The notes beneath the pieces were generated by a model. The model was not told the DNA's origin. It worked only from the letters and a program-made list of their open reading frames with translations, and did no database searches. Below are positions 19,425-31,974 of a DNA stretch of 39,875 nt, in pieces. The first letter of the stretch is position 1. Every line of letters starts with the position of its first letter. Source of the stretch: Rhodocollybia butyracea (taxonomy: Eukaryota; Basidiomycota; Agaricomycetes; Agaricales; Omphalotaceae); the NCBI GenBank assembly GCA_015501585.1, contig JADNRY010000539.1, forward strand, positions 1 to 39,875. Direction: 5' to 3'. The translations under genes and the position numbers were made by a program.

Positions 19425-22400
19425 GGTTTCAAATTTGCATTTGCTTCATCTGCATCTATTCAAAAGCAACGACAAGTTCATCTTGGACTTGTCTGATATT
19501 GCAGAACTTGATTGAACCTTGGATTGAACATGCTTGAACCTGTTTATCTTGCTTCAGAATTAGTCCACATTGAATGCTTTTTGAACTCAAAGCCTTCAAC
19601 CCCCATTCATACTCGGGTTGCCGGTAGACTCTCTGCTTGGCTCCCGCTCACTCAGAAATTAGAAGTTTGAAGTGACACGTCTTCAGTCTACATTTCAGAG
19701 TTGTACCGCTTTGAAGAGCATCTCATATATCAAATAGAAAAGTCACACCTGACAAGAAAAACATTTGAATAAAGTAGAAAAGCCAAAAACACTTAGAAAA
19801 TGTTGAAAATATGAAAAGAATATCTTGTTCTTGCTGTTGCACTTTGAAAATTTGAGGACTTCAACAGTCCTAACCTTGTATCAATTCCAGAGCGCAACCT
19901 CCCGGAATCAACTGTATGAGAAAATCTGACAGCCTTGCAATGCAACTCTGACTCTGTGAAAGTTGTGAAAGTTGTGCAGGCATTGTCTTATGAAACAGTC
20001 CTAACGGACATGAAAAATAATTGATAGCTGCATAAATCATGATAAAAATCGAGATAATTTCAGAAAACTCCGAAAAAAAACATTCAGAAACTTCAAAACA
20101 CTCCTTTAATTTATAAGACCCCTGACCCCGGTGCACTTGATGAAAATTATTAATGTCCTAGAATGGTGTTGTGTGCCCTTCTGGATCTCTTTATTTATTG
20201 AAAGAAACCTAGCATTGCATGTCATCTAGAATGTAGAAACCAATTTCCAAGGACGCGGAACCAAGGTCATACCCAGTGAACCTCCTAAGCAATTCAGAGT
20301 TAACGGAAAAGTTAGAACTCATCACAGGATATTTGACTGAAGTGTTCAGTGTTTGTACTTGCTGCCAGCTGGGAGGAAGCCATGCAAGACTTGAATGGAA
20401 TATTGAAGACCATGGAAGTGTTTTAAAGACACTTTAGTTCAATAGGCCCCGCATTGACACATTCAGCACTTTATCCTTGAAAGAAGCATAAATACCAGTC
20501 TGAAAAATGTTCAGATAAATCCGTGATGGAAGAATACACGGTGGTGAAAGTGCCAGGTTGCTGCCTGAACTTTGAAGTCTTGTAAAGAAGATATCCGAGA
20601 TGTGTTACTAGCTTGGTCCACAATCTACTTAATTATCTTATGAGCTCAAGACAGATGTTGGAGATAATTTTCAATAGATTGAACAGCCGATGTGCCAAGA
20701 TTGAGCAGTGGAAAACAGAAGAAGAGCCTGTTGAGTTGTGGACAAGTCCATCACAAGAGCGTGAATTGGAAGTGAACTCAATGAAAATTTGAACTCCAAG
20801 GATGACAGATGACTTAGTAGTAACAACAAGAAGCTAAGACTGAACAAAGAAATGACTGTACTAGAGAGCATTGTCATATGACAACACTTGCAAAGCCCAA
20901 GAGGTGTTGAAATAACTCAGAAATTGCCTCAGATGTGTAATGTGTTGTCAACCAAAACATTTGGGTCATCATGGAACTTAGCAGAACAGGAATGCTGTTC
21001 ACAATTGTATGAAAATTACTTCTCCAAGTTGGTCACCCTTCTAATCAAAGAGTGTTCAGTTCAGGCAAGACTATGCCCAGCTATGATACACTGAGGCTTA
21101 TTGATGACAGAGAAGAAATCAGTTGCTCACAGATCAAGTCAGAGCAACTAGTAATCAAAAGCAAACAAACAGATTTAGGTCTACCCTAGCAGAACGATAA
21201 TTACATTGCCAATCATGTGACACAAAGAAATCACGTCCAGTACTTGAAGAGTTTTATGACATTGGAATCAGATGAAGATAGAATAATGAAGAATGCTGAT
21301 ATGCCCCGCAACCTTTTGAGTCTAAACTAGACTTAAGGATCACTGCTGGACAGTCCTTGCATGATATGTACTAGTGTTCACACCACTTGAAGGTGGTCAC
21401 CCAGTGCTGTGCTCACCGACCCCAAATTGGGCAAGCTCACACAACACCTGTACTGCCTCATCTTCGTGTGCGCGAATGGCCTAACATTGATATGAAAGCA
21501 TCGGCCATTTCGGTCTAGACTCTGAACTTGATATATTTGATTTGATTGAAACTACCTCACCAGGAGGCCGTTTTATATGAAACATTCAATGTTGTGGATT
21601 GTTCAGACGATTCTAACATTGTTTGACTGATAAGAACTCCATTACAAGTATTCCCTTCCATAAGAAATGCTTGTTTAGAATGATAATACCTTATTAAGGG
21701 TACAGACTTAGAATATGCAAAAGGGCAATCTGGGGCAAGAAATAAGATGTACCAGAGAGCCTGAGGCACTAGAACAAACTAGAGCAGTGCATAAGCATCC
21801 GACGGCATCGAAATACCGATACCCAGAGTATTTCTCCGGTCCGAGAACATGGTTCCATCAGTTGCTGGGATAAATGCCTCATTTTGAAATTATTCCATAG
21901 TATGATGATACAGGACAGGAGTATGGGTCAAACCGAGTCCAAACAGGTCTCATAGACGTCCCTGACCTCCCGCCCTATACTCCATGTTTTCCCCGACGAT
22001 AGAGACAAGATTTGAGTAGGTACTAGAAGGAGACATACCTATATTTCTATAGATGTGCTTGTACCTCAGTGCCCATCAATCAGAGACCTTAGAAAATTTA
22101 GGAACCCTTGAAAGGAGTTCATACAAGCTAGAAATACGGTAAAAAGTCTCGATACCGGGTGGCTTTCCAATGCTCCGGCACAGGACTGAGATCAGTCCCT
22201 CGTGGCAGTATTTCAAAGATTAGAATGAAACTTAATGTTGCAGGGCTTGGATGACAATTATCAAGGCGAGAATAGCTGAGATACATCCTTATACAAGTTA
22301 TCCCTGACCTATGGAGCCTGTGGGCTACTGGTTCACACTTACTTACAGTCATGAGTCACTGTAAGCACTGGCAATTAAGAATGAATGAAAAAGGACATAC

Positions 22401-22826
22401 AAAGAAGTCAAGATTGAACATTTATGATCTGAAATGGAACTGAATAGAGTGAAGAAGCAACCTTTGTCTTCTGCCAACACACCCATAGTTAACCTTATCA
22501 ATGCATATTAGCAAGAATAGAAAGCTAAATTGAATTCTTGATACTGGTCAGAATACTGAGCTCACAGTCACGTCTGAGTGATATAGCCAAGTGATTCCCA
22601 AGGAATAGTAATTTGAGGACCATGAGCGGAATATCCACTTGTGAAAGGCATTTTGTCTAGAAATTTGAAGGATCAAATGATGTTTTTAAAGAAGCCACCA
22701 CTGCATGAAAAAAAAAATTAACCTGGATCCCTGTTTTGAGTTTTGAAATACCCAGAAGTGTTAATGACAAGTAGGACAGAAGTGCACTATTTATCACAGA
22801 GTAGCATCTATTAGAGCCAATGTCTC

Positions 22827-22846
22827 ATGAACTGAGGACAGTTCAT
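22827..22846 (+). repeat. Perfect 8-bp hairpin, copy 1
   Basis: ATGAACTG-AGGA-CAGTTCAT. It is followed by a purine-rich run (AGTATGGGGGAGA). The same hairpin recurs at 23840-23859 beside the real polypurine tract. Confidence 0.8.
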
Positions 22847-23839
22847 ATTTAGTATGGGGGAGACAATGTCAGATCGACTCAGATGATATTCCCTGAAACT
22901 CATTTTGCTCTAAATGATCTGTAGAATGAGGACATGTGTAGCACTTTGTACAACTTTGCAAGACTTTGTACTATGTGGTTCCATTGACCTAGAAACTTCT
23001 CTGCCTCAGAACATTGTTTCAGTATGAAGACTTGCCTATTCAGCAAGTACTGAAGAAAATATGTCAGTTTCACTGGTATATCATTAGAACTGGAGAGCAT
23101 TCCACTGAGCATTCACAGATAAATGAAGAATAAATAAGAGAGGCTCATGGTACTGCATGGACCACTCTGGATGAAGTCTAGATGACCCATACTTTCTATC
23201 CTGACAACTTGAATGAATGAACAAGATAGCATGGAACATTAGAAAGCATATACAAAGTAAGGAGCTAGAACATGTTGTCTTTGCATCCTGCATGATAGGA
23301 GAAGCCTGAAGGGGACCTCTGTAGTGTTAGACCATGCCTCAAGGGCTTGCTTAGATTGCAACATAGATTTGAGAGTAGCCTTGAATTGACAAGGAGCTCA
23401 GTCCTAAAAGAAGAGATTAGGGAGTTGACATTGGCCATAACAGAACACCTAGCTGAGGTTTGAGTACACTATGGTGAAGTAAACTGTAAACTGCATACAC
23501 CAAACTGGCAGAAGTGTAGTCAGATGGAGTTCTAGACACATCCAAGTCAGTGCAGCATAACTTAGCCTGAAATAGTTGACATAACAAGACAAGAGCGCTG
23601 ATCCTGACCCAAGTGATTCATGAATGATAGAAATAGAGAGAGGGATATGATGATTGATCTTGAAGCACAATTGAGTAAACAGATTGAAATGACTTAATCC
23701 ATATAAGCAAGAAAGAAGATGAAATTTGTTGATAAGAAACTGTATCGGATGCAGCAATGAGAATAACATATCTGATGAAGTCAATTGTCTATCCATTGTA
23801 TAGTGCAGGTCTGTTCAACCCCAGAAACCTTGAAGTTTA

Positions 23840-23876
23840 ATGAACTGAGGACAGTTCATGTTAAGAAAGGGGGGGA
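23840..23876 (+). promoter_or_regulatory. Hairpin plus polypurine tract before 3' LTR
   Basis: The hairpin ATGAACTG-AGGA-CAGTTCAT (23840-23859) lies three bases before the purine run that primes plus-strand DNA synthesis and abuts the LTR at 23877. An inferred role in RNase H processing or packaging is possible but unproven. Confidence 0.6.
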
Positions 23877-24938
23877 TGATACGGCCCAGATTTGTTTGGG
23901 CATAAAACATGCAGTATATGCGTGTTTTTGGCACCAAGTCATGCTGTATTAAAGATATGCACTGCACGAAGTATTCTAGAATCCGCCGTTACCGCGCGGC
24001 ATCATTAAAAGACACAGATGTTAATTGTTGATGACATCAAAACTGAGTCTCGGCAACAGAACACAGTTGTAATCAATGATAGTGCAAAGAATACTGAAAC
24101 CCACCACAAATATGACTTATATTCAGACTATTGAAGCGATCCAAAGGTATCTTATTACAACTAGAAGACTACTAGACAGAAGGAACAGGTATCAACGTTA
24201 AACGGTCCAAACGGGACTTCCCATCAGAAATTGATGTGAGGAGATTAATACATCGCCGACCCCGAGGAGATTGATGTGCCGAGGTTCCGGGATCATTCCA
24301 AGATCATGCCGCGGCGTCCCGCAGATTTAAGACAGCGCGTGAAATAAATATTTCATGCGCTATTTATTGAATAACAAGAGCATATGTACTCCCGCACAAC
24401 TCGTATGGTGTATTTTACACTGTGATATTGAGATACAGTATATAAGAAGGTGTCCCCCACGAAATAGAGGGAAGCACTTTCCTCCCCCCATTCCTGTTAC
24501 AGGGTTGGTGTGGTTGGTTTGTGTCTTCTAGTGACAAGTGCACATTAAACAAGAGTACAAGTTAAATGAAATAAGAAAGTATAAAGAAAGAAAACCAAAG
24601 TCCTCAGTAACTACCTTATGCTCCAGAAAGTTAATAGCAGTGAGAGTGTTGTGAGTAGCGCATACTCTCTCTGTCAATTGTACTTTTAGTGTAAAGTCTA
24701 AGTTCAGGCAATTGAAAGATAAAGATTAAAGCATGCCCGAGTTTGTTAGAATCTCGAGACAGAAAATCTATCACAACCTTGTAAATATGATGCAGATGTA
24801 TGTACTTGCAATAAGAATTCTGATTTGTTCAATGATAACCCCCTTGAACTCATGTTAGTCTTTGGTGTGTGTTGGTGTTGGTGTGAGGTATTCAGCTTCA
24901 TAGTAGCATTTTATGCATAGCCCAGAGTCAGCATATCA
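23877..24938 (+). repeat. 3' LTR of the 6.6-kb element
   Basis: 1,062 bp, TG...CA ends, TATA box at 24439-24446. The second half is nearly identical to the 5' LTR (about four differences over the last 430 bp). The next base starts beta-galactosidase coding sequence. Confidence 0.85.
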
Positions 24939-25861
24939 TCACATTCATACATCTCGACGATGTTCAAAACTGTCACGTCCTTGGCCTCTTCCGATTCCCT
25001 CAAGGTTTTATCGGACGACAAGATGTTGAGGGTAGTAGCTGGAAAGGATTCGCAATGGACCTTCGACATGAGCTGCGGACGCTTGATTTCTTGGGTCAAG
25101 AAAGGAAAAAATATCCTATCGACACCTCCAGTGATGGACTTTTATCGTGCACTCACAGATAACGATAGGCCCCAAGACGGCAAGCAATGGATTGAAAAGC
25201 GCCTACACCAGACCAAGGACCATTTCAGGTCAATGTCATGGAAAGTCTTGTCTAGTGACAGCGTGGAGGTATCTGTCACTGCTAGAATCGCACCGCCGGT
25301 GTTCGAGTGGTGCGTTAACACAACGACGACGTACACTTTGTCCCCCCGCGGCGTCCGAATCCACGTCCACGGAAAGCCTCAAGGGATTAATCTCCCGAAA
25401 ACGTTTGCTCGTATAGGGTTAACACTCCAGATGCCTTCGCAGTTCAATGCTGTTCAGTGGTTCGGGCGTGGACCAGGTGAAAGCTACCGAGACAAGAAAC
25501 TGTCTCAAAAGTTCGGGACTTGGAGCTCCACAGTCGACCAACTGTTCACCAATTACGAATTCCCCAAGAGGGCGGAAATCGCACAGATGTAAGATGGGTC
25601 AGCATCAGCTCGGGGGAGAGGCAGTTGAAGGCTACTTTCCCATTCGGAAGAGGTGGCAACTTTTGTGCTAGTCATTATACAACTGAGGCACTGGACTCTT
25701 CTGGGCATCCATTTGAATTGAAGGAGAAGCGTTTGGACGATGTTGTTTTCAGGTTGGACTTTGCGCATCACGGGCTGGGTACAGGAAGCTGTGGCCCAAA
25801 AACTCTGGATCAATATGCGTTGACGTCCGAAGAGTTCCAGTACGAGGTTTGGCTCGAGTAG
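24939..25861 (+). pseudogene. Beta-galactosidase (GH2) C-terminal pseudogene
   Basis: Encodes only the last third of a LacZ-type glycoside hydrolase family 2 protein, the beta-galactosidase small-chain domain. Recognisable are SQWTFDMSCGRLISWVKKGK, FYRALTDNDR (about 25140), NAVQWFGRGPGESYRDKK (about 25450) and the terminal TSEEFQYEVWLE. About 300 of the roughly 1,000 residues usual for the family remain. The catalytic domain is absent because the LTR element ends immediately before it at 24938. One base is missing in a C run near 25562-25566, moving NYEFP out of frame with the next block GNRTDVRWVSI. Truncation plus frameshift make it non-functional. A sequencing error could explain the C-run lesion but not the truncation. 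Confidence 0.9.
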
Positions 25862-26024
25862 AATGTAAATACACCTTTGGATTTATGTACGCGACATATT
25901 GTCAAACTTCTCCTGCCAACCTTCTCTCAATAACCTTCACAAAAGCATTCAAGCTCTTTCTTCGTTAGATTGTGACACTTTTTAGCAGTGGTTCCCCCAT
26001 TCAGTCAGAGATGAATATTACATA

Positions 26025-27100
26025 TCACCGAACTTCTACTTTTCTACCTGCCCAATCCTCTCTTAATCTAGCCTCCACAAAGGCATCCAGATCTTTCGCT
26101 TTTTGTACCGCGACATTGACAATATTGAGGACGTCCGCTGGCTCCAGAGGAACCCCGCCACTTTTTTGAACAACACACAGCTCCCGTTGGGAATTTAGTG
26201 CGATAGAGATCAAACCGCCGTTTAGACGCTGCTCAAGGAGATTTGGGTCAAGAACCGGAGGAATGGATGTATCGAAGAAAAAGGCAAAGGTGAAACAATA
26301 TGGCGTGTGGTGTAGCGAGAGGGGTAACGGTGCTCGAGAAGTTGGAGGATGCTAGAAGGCAAGTCATATTTATATACTGGATCAACGAAATTCGAATAAC
26401 ACGTACCACTATCACTTCCTCTCCGATAACTTCGACGTCGGGTTTTCGAAAATGTTTTAACGCGACCAAGCTTGCAAGACAAGCACAGTCCAGAAGGTTT
26501 CCAGAATCAGCCAAACAATGTACATTTATTCGTAAATGCCAGACCTAAATCGGATTGTTAGAATGACACGGTCTAGCGAGAACAAAAAACATACATACTC
26601 GTTGGGCTGCCTGAATACACAAAGATTCTTTATCCACGACATCGCTTCGACGTATAACCTTGTCCAGCATACGAGTAATAGTGACTTCTTCTTCTGAAGG
26701 TCTACAAGCAAAGAGTCAGATCACAACAGCGAATCAAGAAGAGAAAAAACCACGTACCTACCGACCAAGCTCGTATTCACTTGAAGCCATTGGAGATAGT
26801 TCAGAATGAATTGTGATGAATCCTTCAAACGGCCTTTCAGGAGGCGGTTTCACCATTTTTGCATCGACTTGACACAAGACTCTTAAAAAGTGATAGATAG
26901 TAAGCTCAAGTTTGGATTCACCTCTAGGAGCACAATCACCGTGTTTTACCCAGAGAACATTCTACCCAACCGAGCTCTGGCCCAAAATTTAGTGTAACAG
27001 GTCGCGTTTCGAGGAAATCACGGCTGTCTAGGCGGAGACCCTGCTTCAGAGCTGAGAACAGGAATTCTTTTTCGGGAATCGAAGGTGATGGTGGACGCAT
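26025..27100 (-). CDS. RRP45: Exosome subunit Rrp45 (RNase PH family), 5 exons
   Basis: Component of the RNase PH ring of the RNA exosome, needed for 3'-end processing and decay of rRNA and mRNA in nucleus and cytoplasm; the fungal subunit is structural. The model is complement(26025-26351, 26407-26544, 26599-26701, 26762-26881, 26940-27100), with four GT-AG introns of 54-60 nt, 849 nt and 282 aa in one clean frame. Family landmarks are LRLDSRDFLETRPVTLNFG and LGKTRVLCQVDAKMV (N-terminal), SELSPMASSEYELGR, ESLCIQAAQRVWHLRINVHC, DCACLASLVALKHFRKPDVE and LISIALNSQRELCVVQKSGG (C-terminal). These fit Rrp45/EXOSC9 better than Rrp42/Rrp43. The start ATG at 27100 lies 71 bp from the divergent TRM112 start. 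Confidence 0.9.
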
Positions 27101-27171
27101 TGATACAAAAGTAAATAAGCGCTCAGTGCAAGATTGTTAATCGCGCTTATATTTCGTTTTTTTCTACCGCG
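27101..27171. promoter_or_regulatory. 71-bp bidirectional promoter, RRP45/TRM112
   Basis: The only sequence between two divergent start codons. It holds an inverted repeat, ATAAGCGC at 27115-27122 and GCGCTTAT at 27143-27150, placed nearly symmetrically about the middle. A T-rich tract (TTTCGTTTTTTTCT) precedes the TRM112 ATG. A shared control of the two RNA-related genes is inferred from the arrangement. Confidence 0.65.
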
Positions 27172-27695
27172 ATGGTACGCCTAATAACACACAATATCCT
27201 CGCATGCCATGTCAAAGGCTGTACGTCAAACAACTTTCCTTTGCAACTCCAAGGTGTCCAGATCGAGCTGAGGGAAGCCGAGTTCAATCCTGAGTTCCTC
27301 AAGACGTTTTTACCGAAGATAGAGTGGAAGGCGTTGGTAGATACCGCGAAAGAGGCAAGTGAAATATCCTCATGATAGCGATTACTGTCTAATCTACGAT
27401 GGATCCAGTTAGGAGATACATCCCTACCACTAGAACAGCCCGAAATGCTTGACGATGAGTTTTTGAAGAACCTGCACCATGTTTTGCTTGAGGTGCTTGA
27501 TACAAGCCATAATGGTGGATTCAGCTGAAGTTACTTGTACAGATCCACATTGAGGAAGGAACCATGATCTGTCCAAATTGTAAACACAATTATCCCATCT
27601 CAAATGGCATACCAAACATGGTAAGAGGATCTTCCTTTGTGCAAGTTCATGAGCTAAAGAAGATACAGCTACTGGCGGAACATGAAGTTGGTTGA
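27172..27695 (+). CDS. TRM112: Trm112-like methyltransferase activator, 4 exons
   Basis: Small zinc-binding partner that stabilises and activates several methyltransferases acting on tRNA, rRNA (Bud23) and translation release factor (Mtq2). The model is join(27172-27354, 27409-27492, 27543-27620, 27669-27695), 372 nt and 123 aa. Landmarks are [47 protein letters not shown], then [20 protein letters not shown], ending LLAEHEVG. Cysteines of the zinc site are at the N-terminus and in CPNC. Length matches the family (about 120-135 aa). The first intron has a GC donor (GCAAGT, 27355) and AG acceptor. It converges with SDHB, leaving 120 bp between stops. Confidence 0.92.
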
Positions 27696-27815
27696 AAACC
27701 AGACGGAAACGAAACGAAATATAAATAATGCGTATACATTGTTCTTGTTCGCTCCATCCGCCCAATAATCTACGTATACAATTTTTGAACGTACAAAGAC
27801 CGATGTAAAGTACGA

Positions 27816-28961
27816 CTAGTCCGCGGAGAGTTCGAGTTTGATCTTTGCGATAGCAGCTGCAGGGTTGAGACCCTTCGGGCAGGTTCGGGAGCCTATATTG
27901 GAAAAAGGTCAGAAAACTCAAGCTTCGAAAATGCAGGAATTCAACTTGCAGTTGAAGATGGTGTGGCATCGGTACATGCTCATCTCGTTCTGCAAAAGCT
28001 CCTTGCGTTTGGCAGCATTGCTGTCCTGAATATTGAAAATAATCAATGTCAAATGTGTTAGCGCTTGCAATTTCGTTACGCACTCGAGAGTCAGCAATCC
28101 ACCGGTAAGCCTGCATCAAGGTAGCCGGACCAAGATATTCGTCTTGGTTCCACCAGTATGAAGGGCAGGACGTTGAGCAACATGCGCAGAGGATACATTC
28201 GTACAGTCCATCGAGTTTACGACGGTCCTCCTGCGACTGGAGGAATTCGCCTGCAGCCAGTAATTAGCTAATGCAGACAAAAACAGATTATAGTTTACCC
28301 TTCTCTGGTGGGTTGTCGTTCTGGAGGTAAGGCTGGATAGACTTGTACTGCTTATAGAAAAGAGTAAGATCAGGAACCAAGTCCTTGACGATGTACACTG
28401 TGATACATCATTGATTAGCTTTGTTTGCTGGGCTTGCTAGAGAGACGCACTGTGAGGTAGAGGGTAGATCTTCGAGTCTTTTGAAGCATTTCTGTCTATA
28501 CGGCAGAGACAAGCCAGTGTATTTTGCCCGTCGATGTTCATGGCGCAGGACCCGCAAATTCCCTCTCTGCAGGAGCGACGGAAAGTAAGAGTAGGGTCAA
28601 TCTCATTCTTTATCTTAATGAGAGCATCGAGAATCTTCAGAAAAAATGTTGTTTCAGCTCGATGTCACATGAACGTGGACTACAACGTACCATAGGCCCT
28701 GTTTGGTTAAGATCAATGGTATAAGACTGCAAGGTTGGTTTCTTGGATGGTTCATCAGGATTCTGCGCGCCGATATATGAGCTTTGGTCTTTGCAAAGAG
28801 TACGGGAGTCAACTTGCCCAGCGGTAAATCTTGAATTCCTTGTTCAGGACAGGTTTTTGCAGAGGCTCAGCCTGGAGCTTAATGGAGCTAGAGGAGAATA
28901 AGCGAGTATTTGTAATGGATGCTTTGGCGAGTCGGCGAGTAGCCAGGCTGAGGACAGACAT
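27816..28961 (-). CDS. SDHB: Succinate dehydrogenase iron-sulfur subunit, 7 exons
   Basis: Electron-transfer subunit of mitochondrial complex II, passing electrons from SDHA flavin to ubiquinone. The model is complement(27816-27892, 27950-28025, 28084-28250, 28299-28397, 28451-28634, 28691-28762, 28818-28961), 819 nt, 272 aa. The N-terminus [20 protein letters not shown] is a typical mitochondrial presequence. The 2Fe-2S ligands lie in [20 protein letters not shown], the 4Fe-4S in [17 protein letters not shown], and the 3Fe-4S in [17 protein letters not shown]. The His of CHTIFNC, where changes cause carboxin-type fungicide resistance in fungi, is the wild-type residue. Introns 1 and 6 use GC donors (GCAAGT). 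An in-frame ATG at 29036 would add 25 residues; I prefer 28961 because the presequence then starts the protein. Confidence 0.95.
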
Positions 28962-29036
28962 GGTGGAGGTAGTAGAGACGAAAGCTCGGAGTCGCGTAAA
29001 TTCGGAATATTCGGAAGCGTTGCGGAGCCCCGCCAA

Positions 29037-29638
29037 TCAGCGCTTAGCTTTCAGTAATCTAAGTCCCGGGCCGGTGAAAGCCGGTGCCCGCACCTTCCAC
29101 TCAATTTCCACTTGAAGATAGAAGACACTACTTTTCCCCAACGTAGTGTAGTACGGGCCCCGACTGCTCCCAAATGGGACCGCGTCGGTTTTCTTTCCTT
29201 TCTACCTCAGATTGTAGTCATATGATGTTCTAACTTCTGTGACATACTTTTTCGGAGGTAGAAACAAACCCCTAATGGAGACCAGCGAAAGCTCAGAGTC
29301 AATAAGGGGTTAGTACTGTTGATGTTGCAAGTCCCGGTATAGCTTGTATGCGTTCAAGACATCGGGTATAATGACCCGATCGCGTTTCAAATTCTGTTCT
29401 GCCAGCCTCAGAATCTTCTCTTCGTCCTTTCATCCATGCCCTTTCGGCTTTCCAGGAGGTCTTCTCAAATTCGCAGCTTTGATTCCTCTGAAAATCATGT
29501 AGGTTGATGGCTAGGCTGAAGATCCAAACATCTCCTTATCTGTGATCTAGAGCACTGGAGAATCGACCAAGAAAGCTCAATGCTTCAGTCAGCTTGTCCA
29601 CAAATCTAAAACACTTTTTTCTTTCGTCTGGATCAAGG
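29037..29638. other. Intergenic, no gene seen
   Basis: Upstream region of SDHB and of the ORF that follows. No motif or open frame of note is present. Confidence 0.4.
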
Positions 29639-30163
29639 ATGTCGATGAGCAGGTTTGTCGTGTTGTCTTTCAAGATTATCGATGTAAACCGACCTGCCTT
29701 GTGTTCTCAGACTCTGGCTGGCGCGCGAGCTTCTCGTTCTCGAACGAGAACATGCTTGCGATCCCCAAGCGTAATTGAGCTACTACAACCTCGACCGGAA
29801 CTCCATACCTACGAGATATCCTGGCCACGTCGTCCAGGAAGTCGCTCAGGCAATCGACACTCTCGTTCTAATCCTCACGGTCGTCATTCTTCCCATAGCC
29901 AAGTCAATATCCATTCATCAAATCCACGATCGGTGGCTCCCCATCCCCCAAGGTTTAATTCTGTGGTCCGCAGAGAGGTCCCAAGATATTCAACTATCGC
30001 TCGACCTACGCACACCAGTATCATGATTTCTCCGATCAACTTTTCCCCCCCTAATATTGAAGCTGCGATCGTTAATGTTGATGGAACAAATCCTTCTGCT
30101 GGAGAACTACCAGAAACTCCTCCACCAGCATACTCGCGGTTTTACAGCGTTCCAGGCTGTTAG
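29639..30163 (+). CDS. Hypothetical Arg/Ser/Pro-rich protein with PPxY
   Basis: An open frame of 174 codons from ATG 29639, not recognised. The middle is low-complexity and basic (RRPGSRSGNRHSRSNPHGRH). The tail has ELPETPPPAYSRFYSVPGC, containing a PPAY motif of the type bound by WW domains of Rsp5/NEDD4 ubiquitin ligases. An alternative model has an intron starting just after the ATG (donor about 29653, acceptor CAG at about 29711), which would leave this frame. The basic composition could also be chance. It lies between SDHB (divergent) and HEM15 (same strand). Confidence 0.4.
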   Translation: MSMSRFVVLSFKIIDVNRPALCSQTLAGARASRSRTRTCLRSPSVIELLQPRPELHTYEISWPRRPGSRSGNRHSRSNPHGRHSSHSQVNIHSSNPRSVAPHPPRFNSVVRREVPRYSTIARPTHTSIMISPINFSPPNIEAAIVNVDGTNPSAGELPETPPPAYSRFYSVPGC

Positions 30164-30433
30164 ATCCACGCCCATATTCTCTCGATTTTACTCTCTGGTC
30201 AAGTCAGTGTTACCAGTGTACTCCCAAGCAAAATATACTTGTAGTAATAAGTACTTTCTTCCAAGTAATAGTTATTTCGTCAACCGTACAAGCTCTTGAC
30301 TTATTCTCTCACTGTGATTGGCTGAGAACTTCGGCTACGGATATCGCAATCGGCCCGCGTCGACAACTTACGTCCGATCGACGTTGATGAATCGTCACAG
30401 ACACAGCTAGTTCCTTCGACTTCTACTACGACC

Positions 30434-31854
<1,421 letters not shown>

Positions 31855-31974
31855 TGCACTATCAAATAATGATACAGTTACCGTTACCCGCACTTGCTTA
31901 CATACACTAATGCCCGCTGTATAAGACCACTTTTGAAAAACCATGGAATCCGTACTTCCCTTGCAAACTTTGTC

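Larger units (their letters stand above)
18330..24938 (+). mobile_element. 6.6-kb LTR element without coding interior (LARD-like)
   Basis: Two long LTRs (18330-19404 and 23877-24938) both run from TGATACGGCC to CATATCA. A primer-binding-site candidate starts TGGAGCCCACC two bases after the 5' LTR (19407). A polypurine run AAGAAAGGGGGGG-like sits just before the 3' LTR. The 4.4-kb interior has no open frame over about 75 codons and no pol motif on either strand that I can find. Large retrotransposon derivatives (LARDs) look like this. The LTRs are roughly 97% alike by eye, with most differences in the first 650 bp. Flanks do not show a 5-bp duplication (CTTGC left, TCACA right), and the left flank is gypsy while the right flank is a beta-galactosidase gene, so rearrangement after or during insertion is likely. 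Confidence 0.75.

Noticed and set aside
19405..23876. Several 60-90 codon ORFs inside the 6.6-kb LTR element
   Set aside because: None shows gag or pol motifs, they alternate strand and frame, and their number fits chance.
27430..28119. A 229-codon minus-strand ORF
   Set aside because: It overlaps TRM112 exons antisense and SDHB exons with their introns; part of it reads SDHB in the wrong frame. Not a separate gene.
28962..29036. Upstream in-frame ATG of SDHB
   Set aside because: It would add 25 residues before a clear mitochondrial presequence; the internal ATG at 28961 fits the family better.
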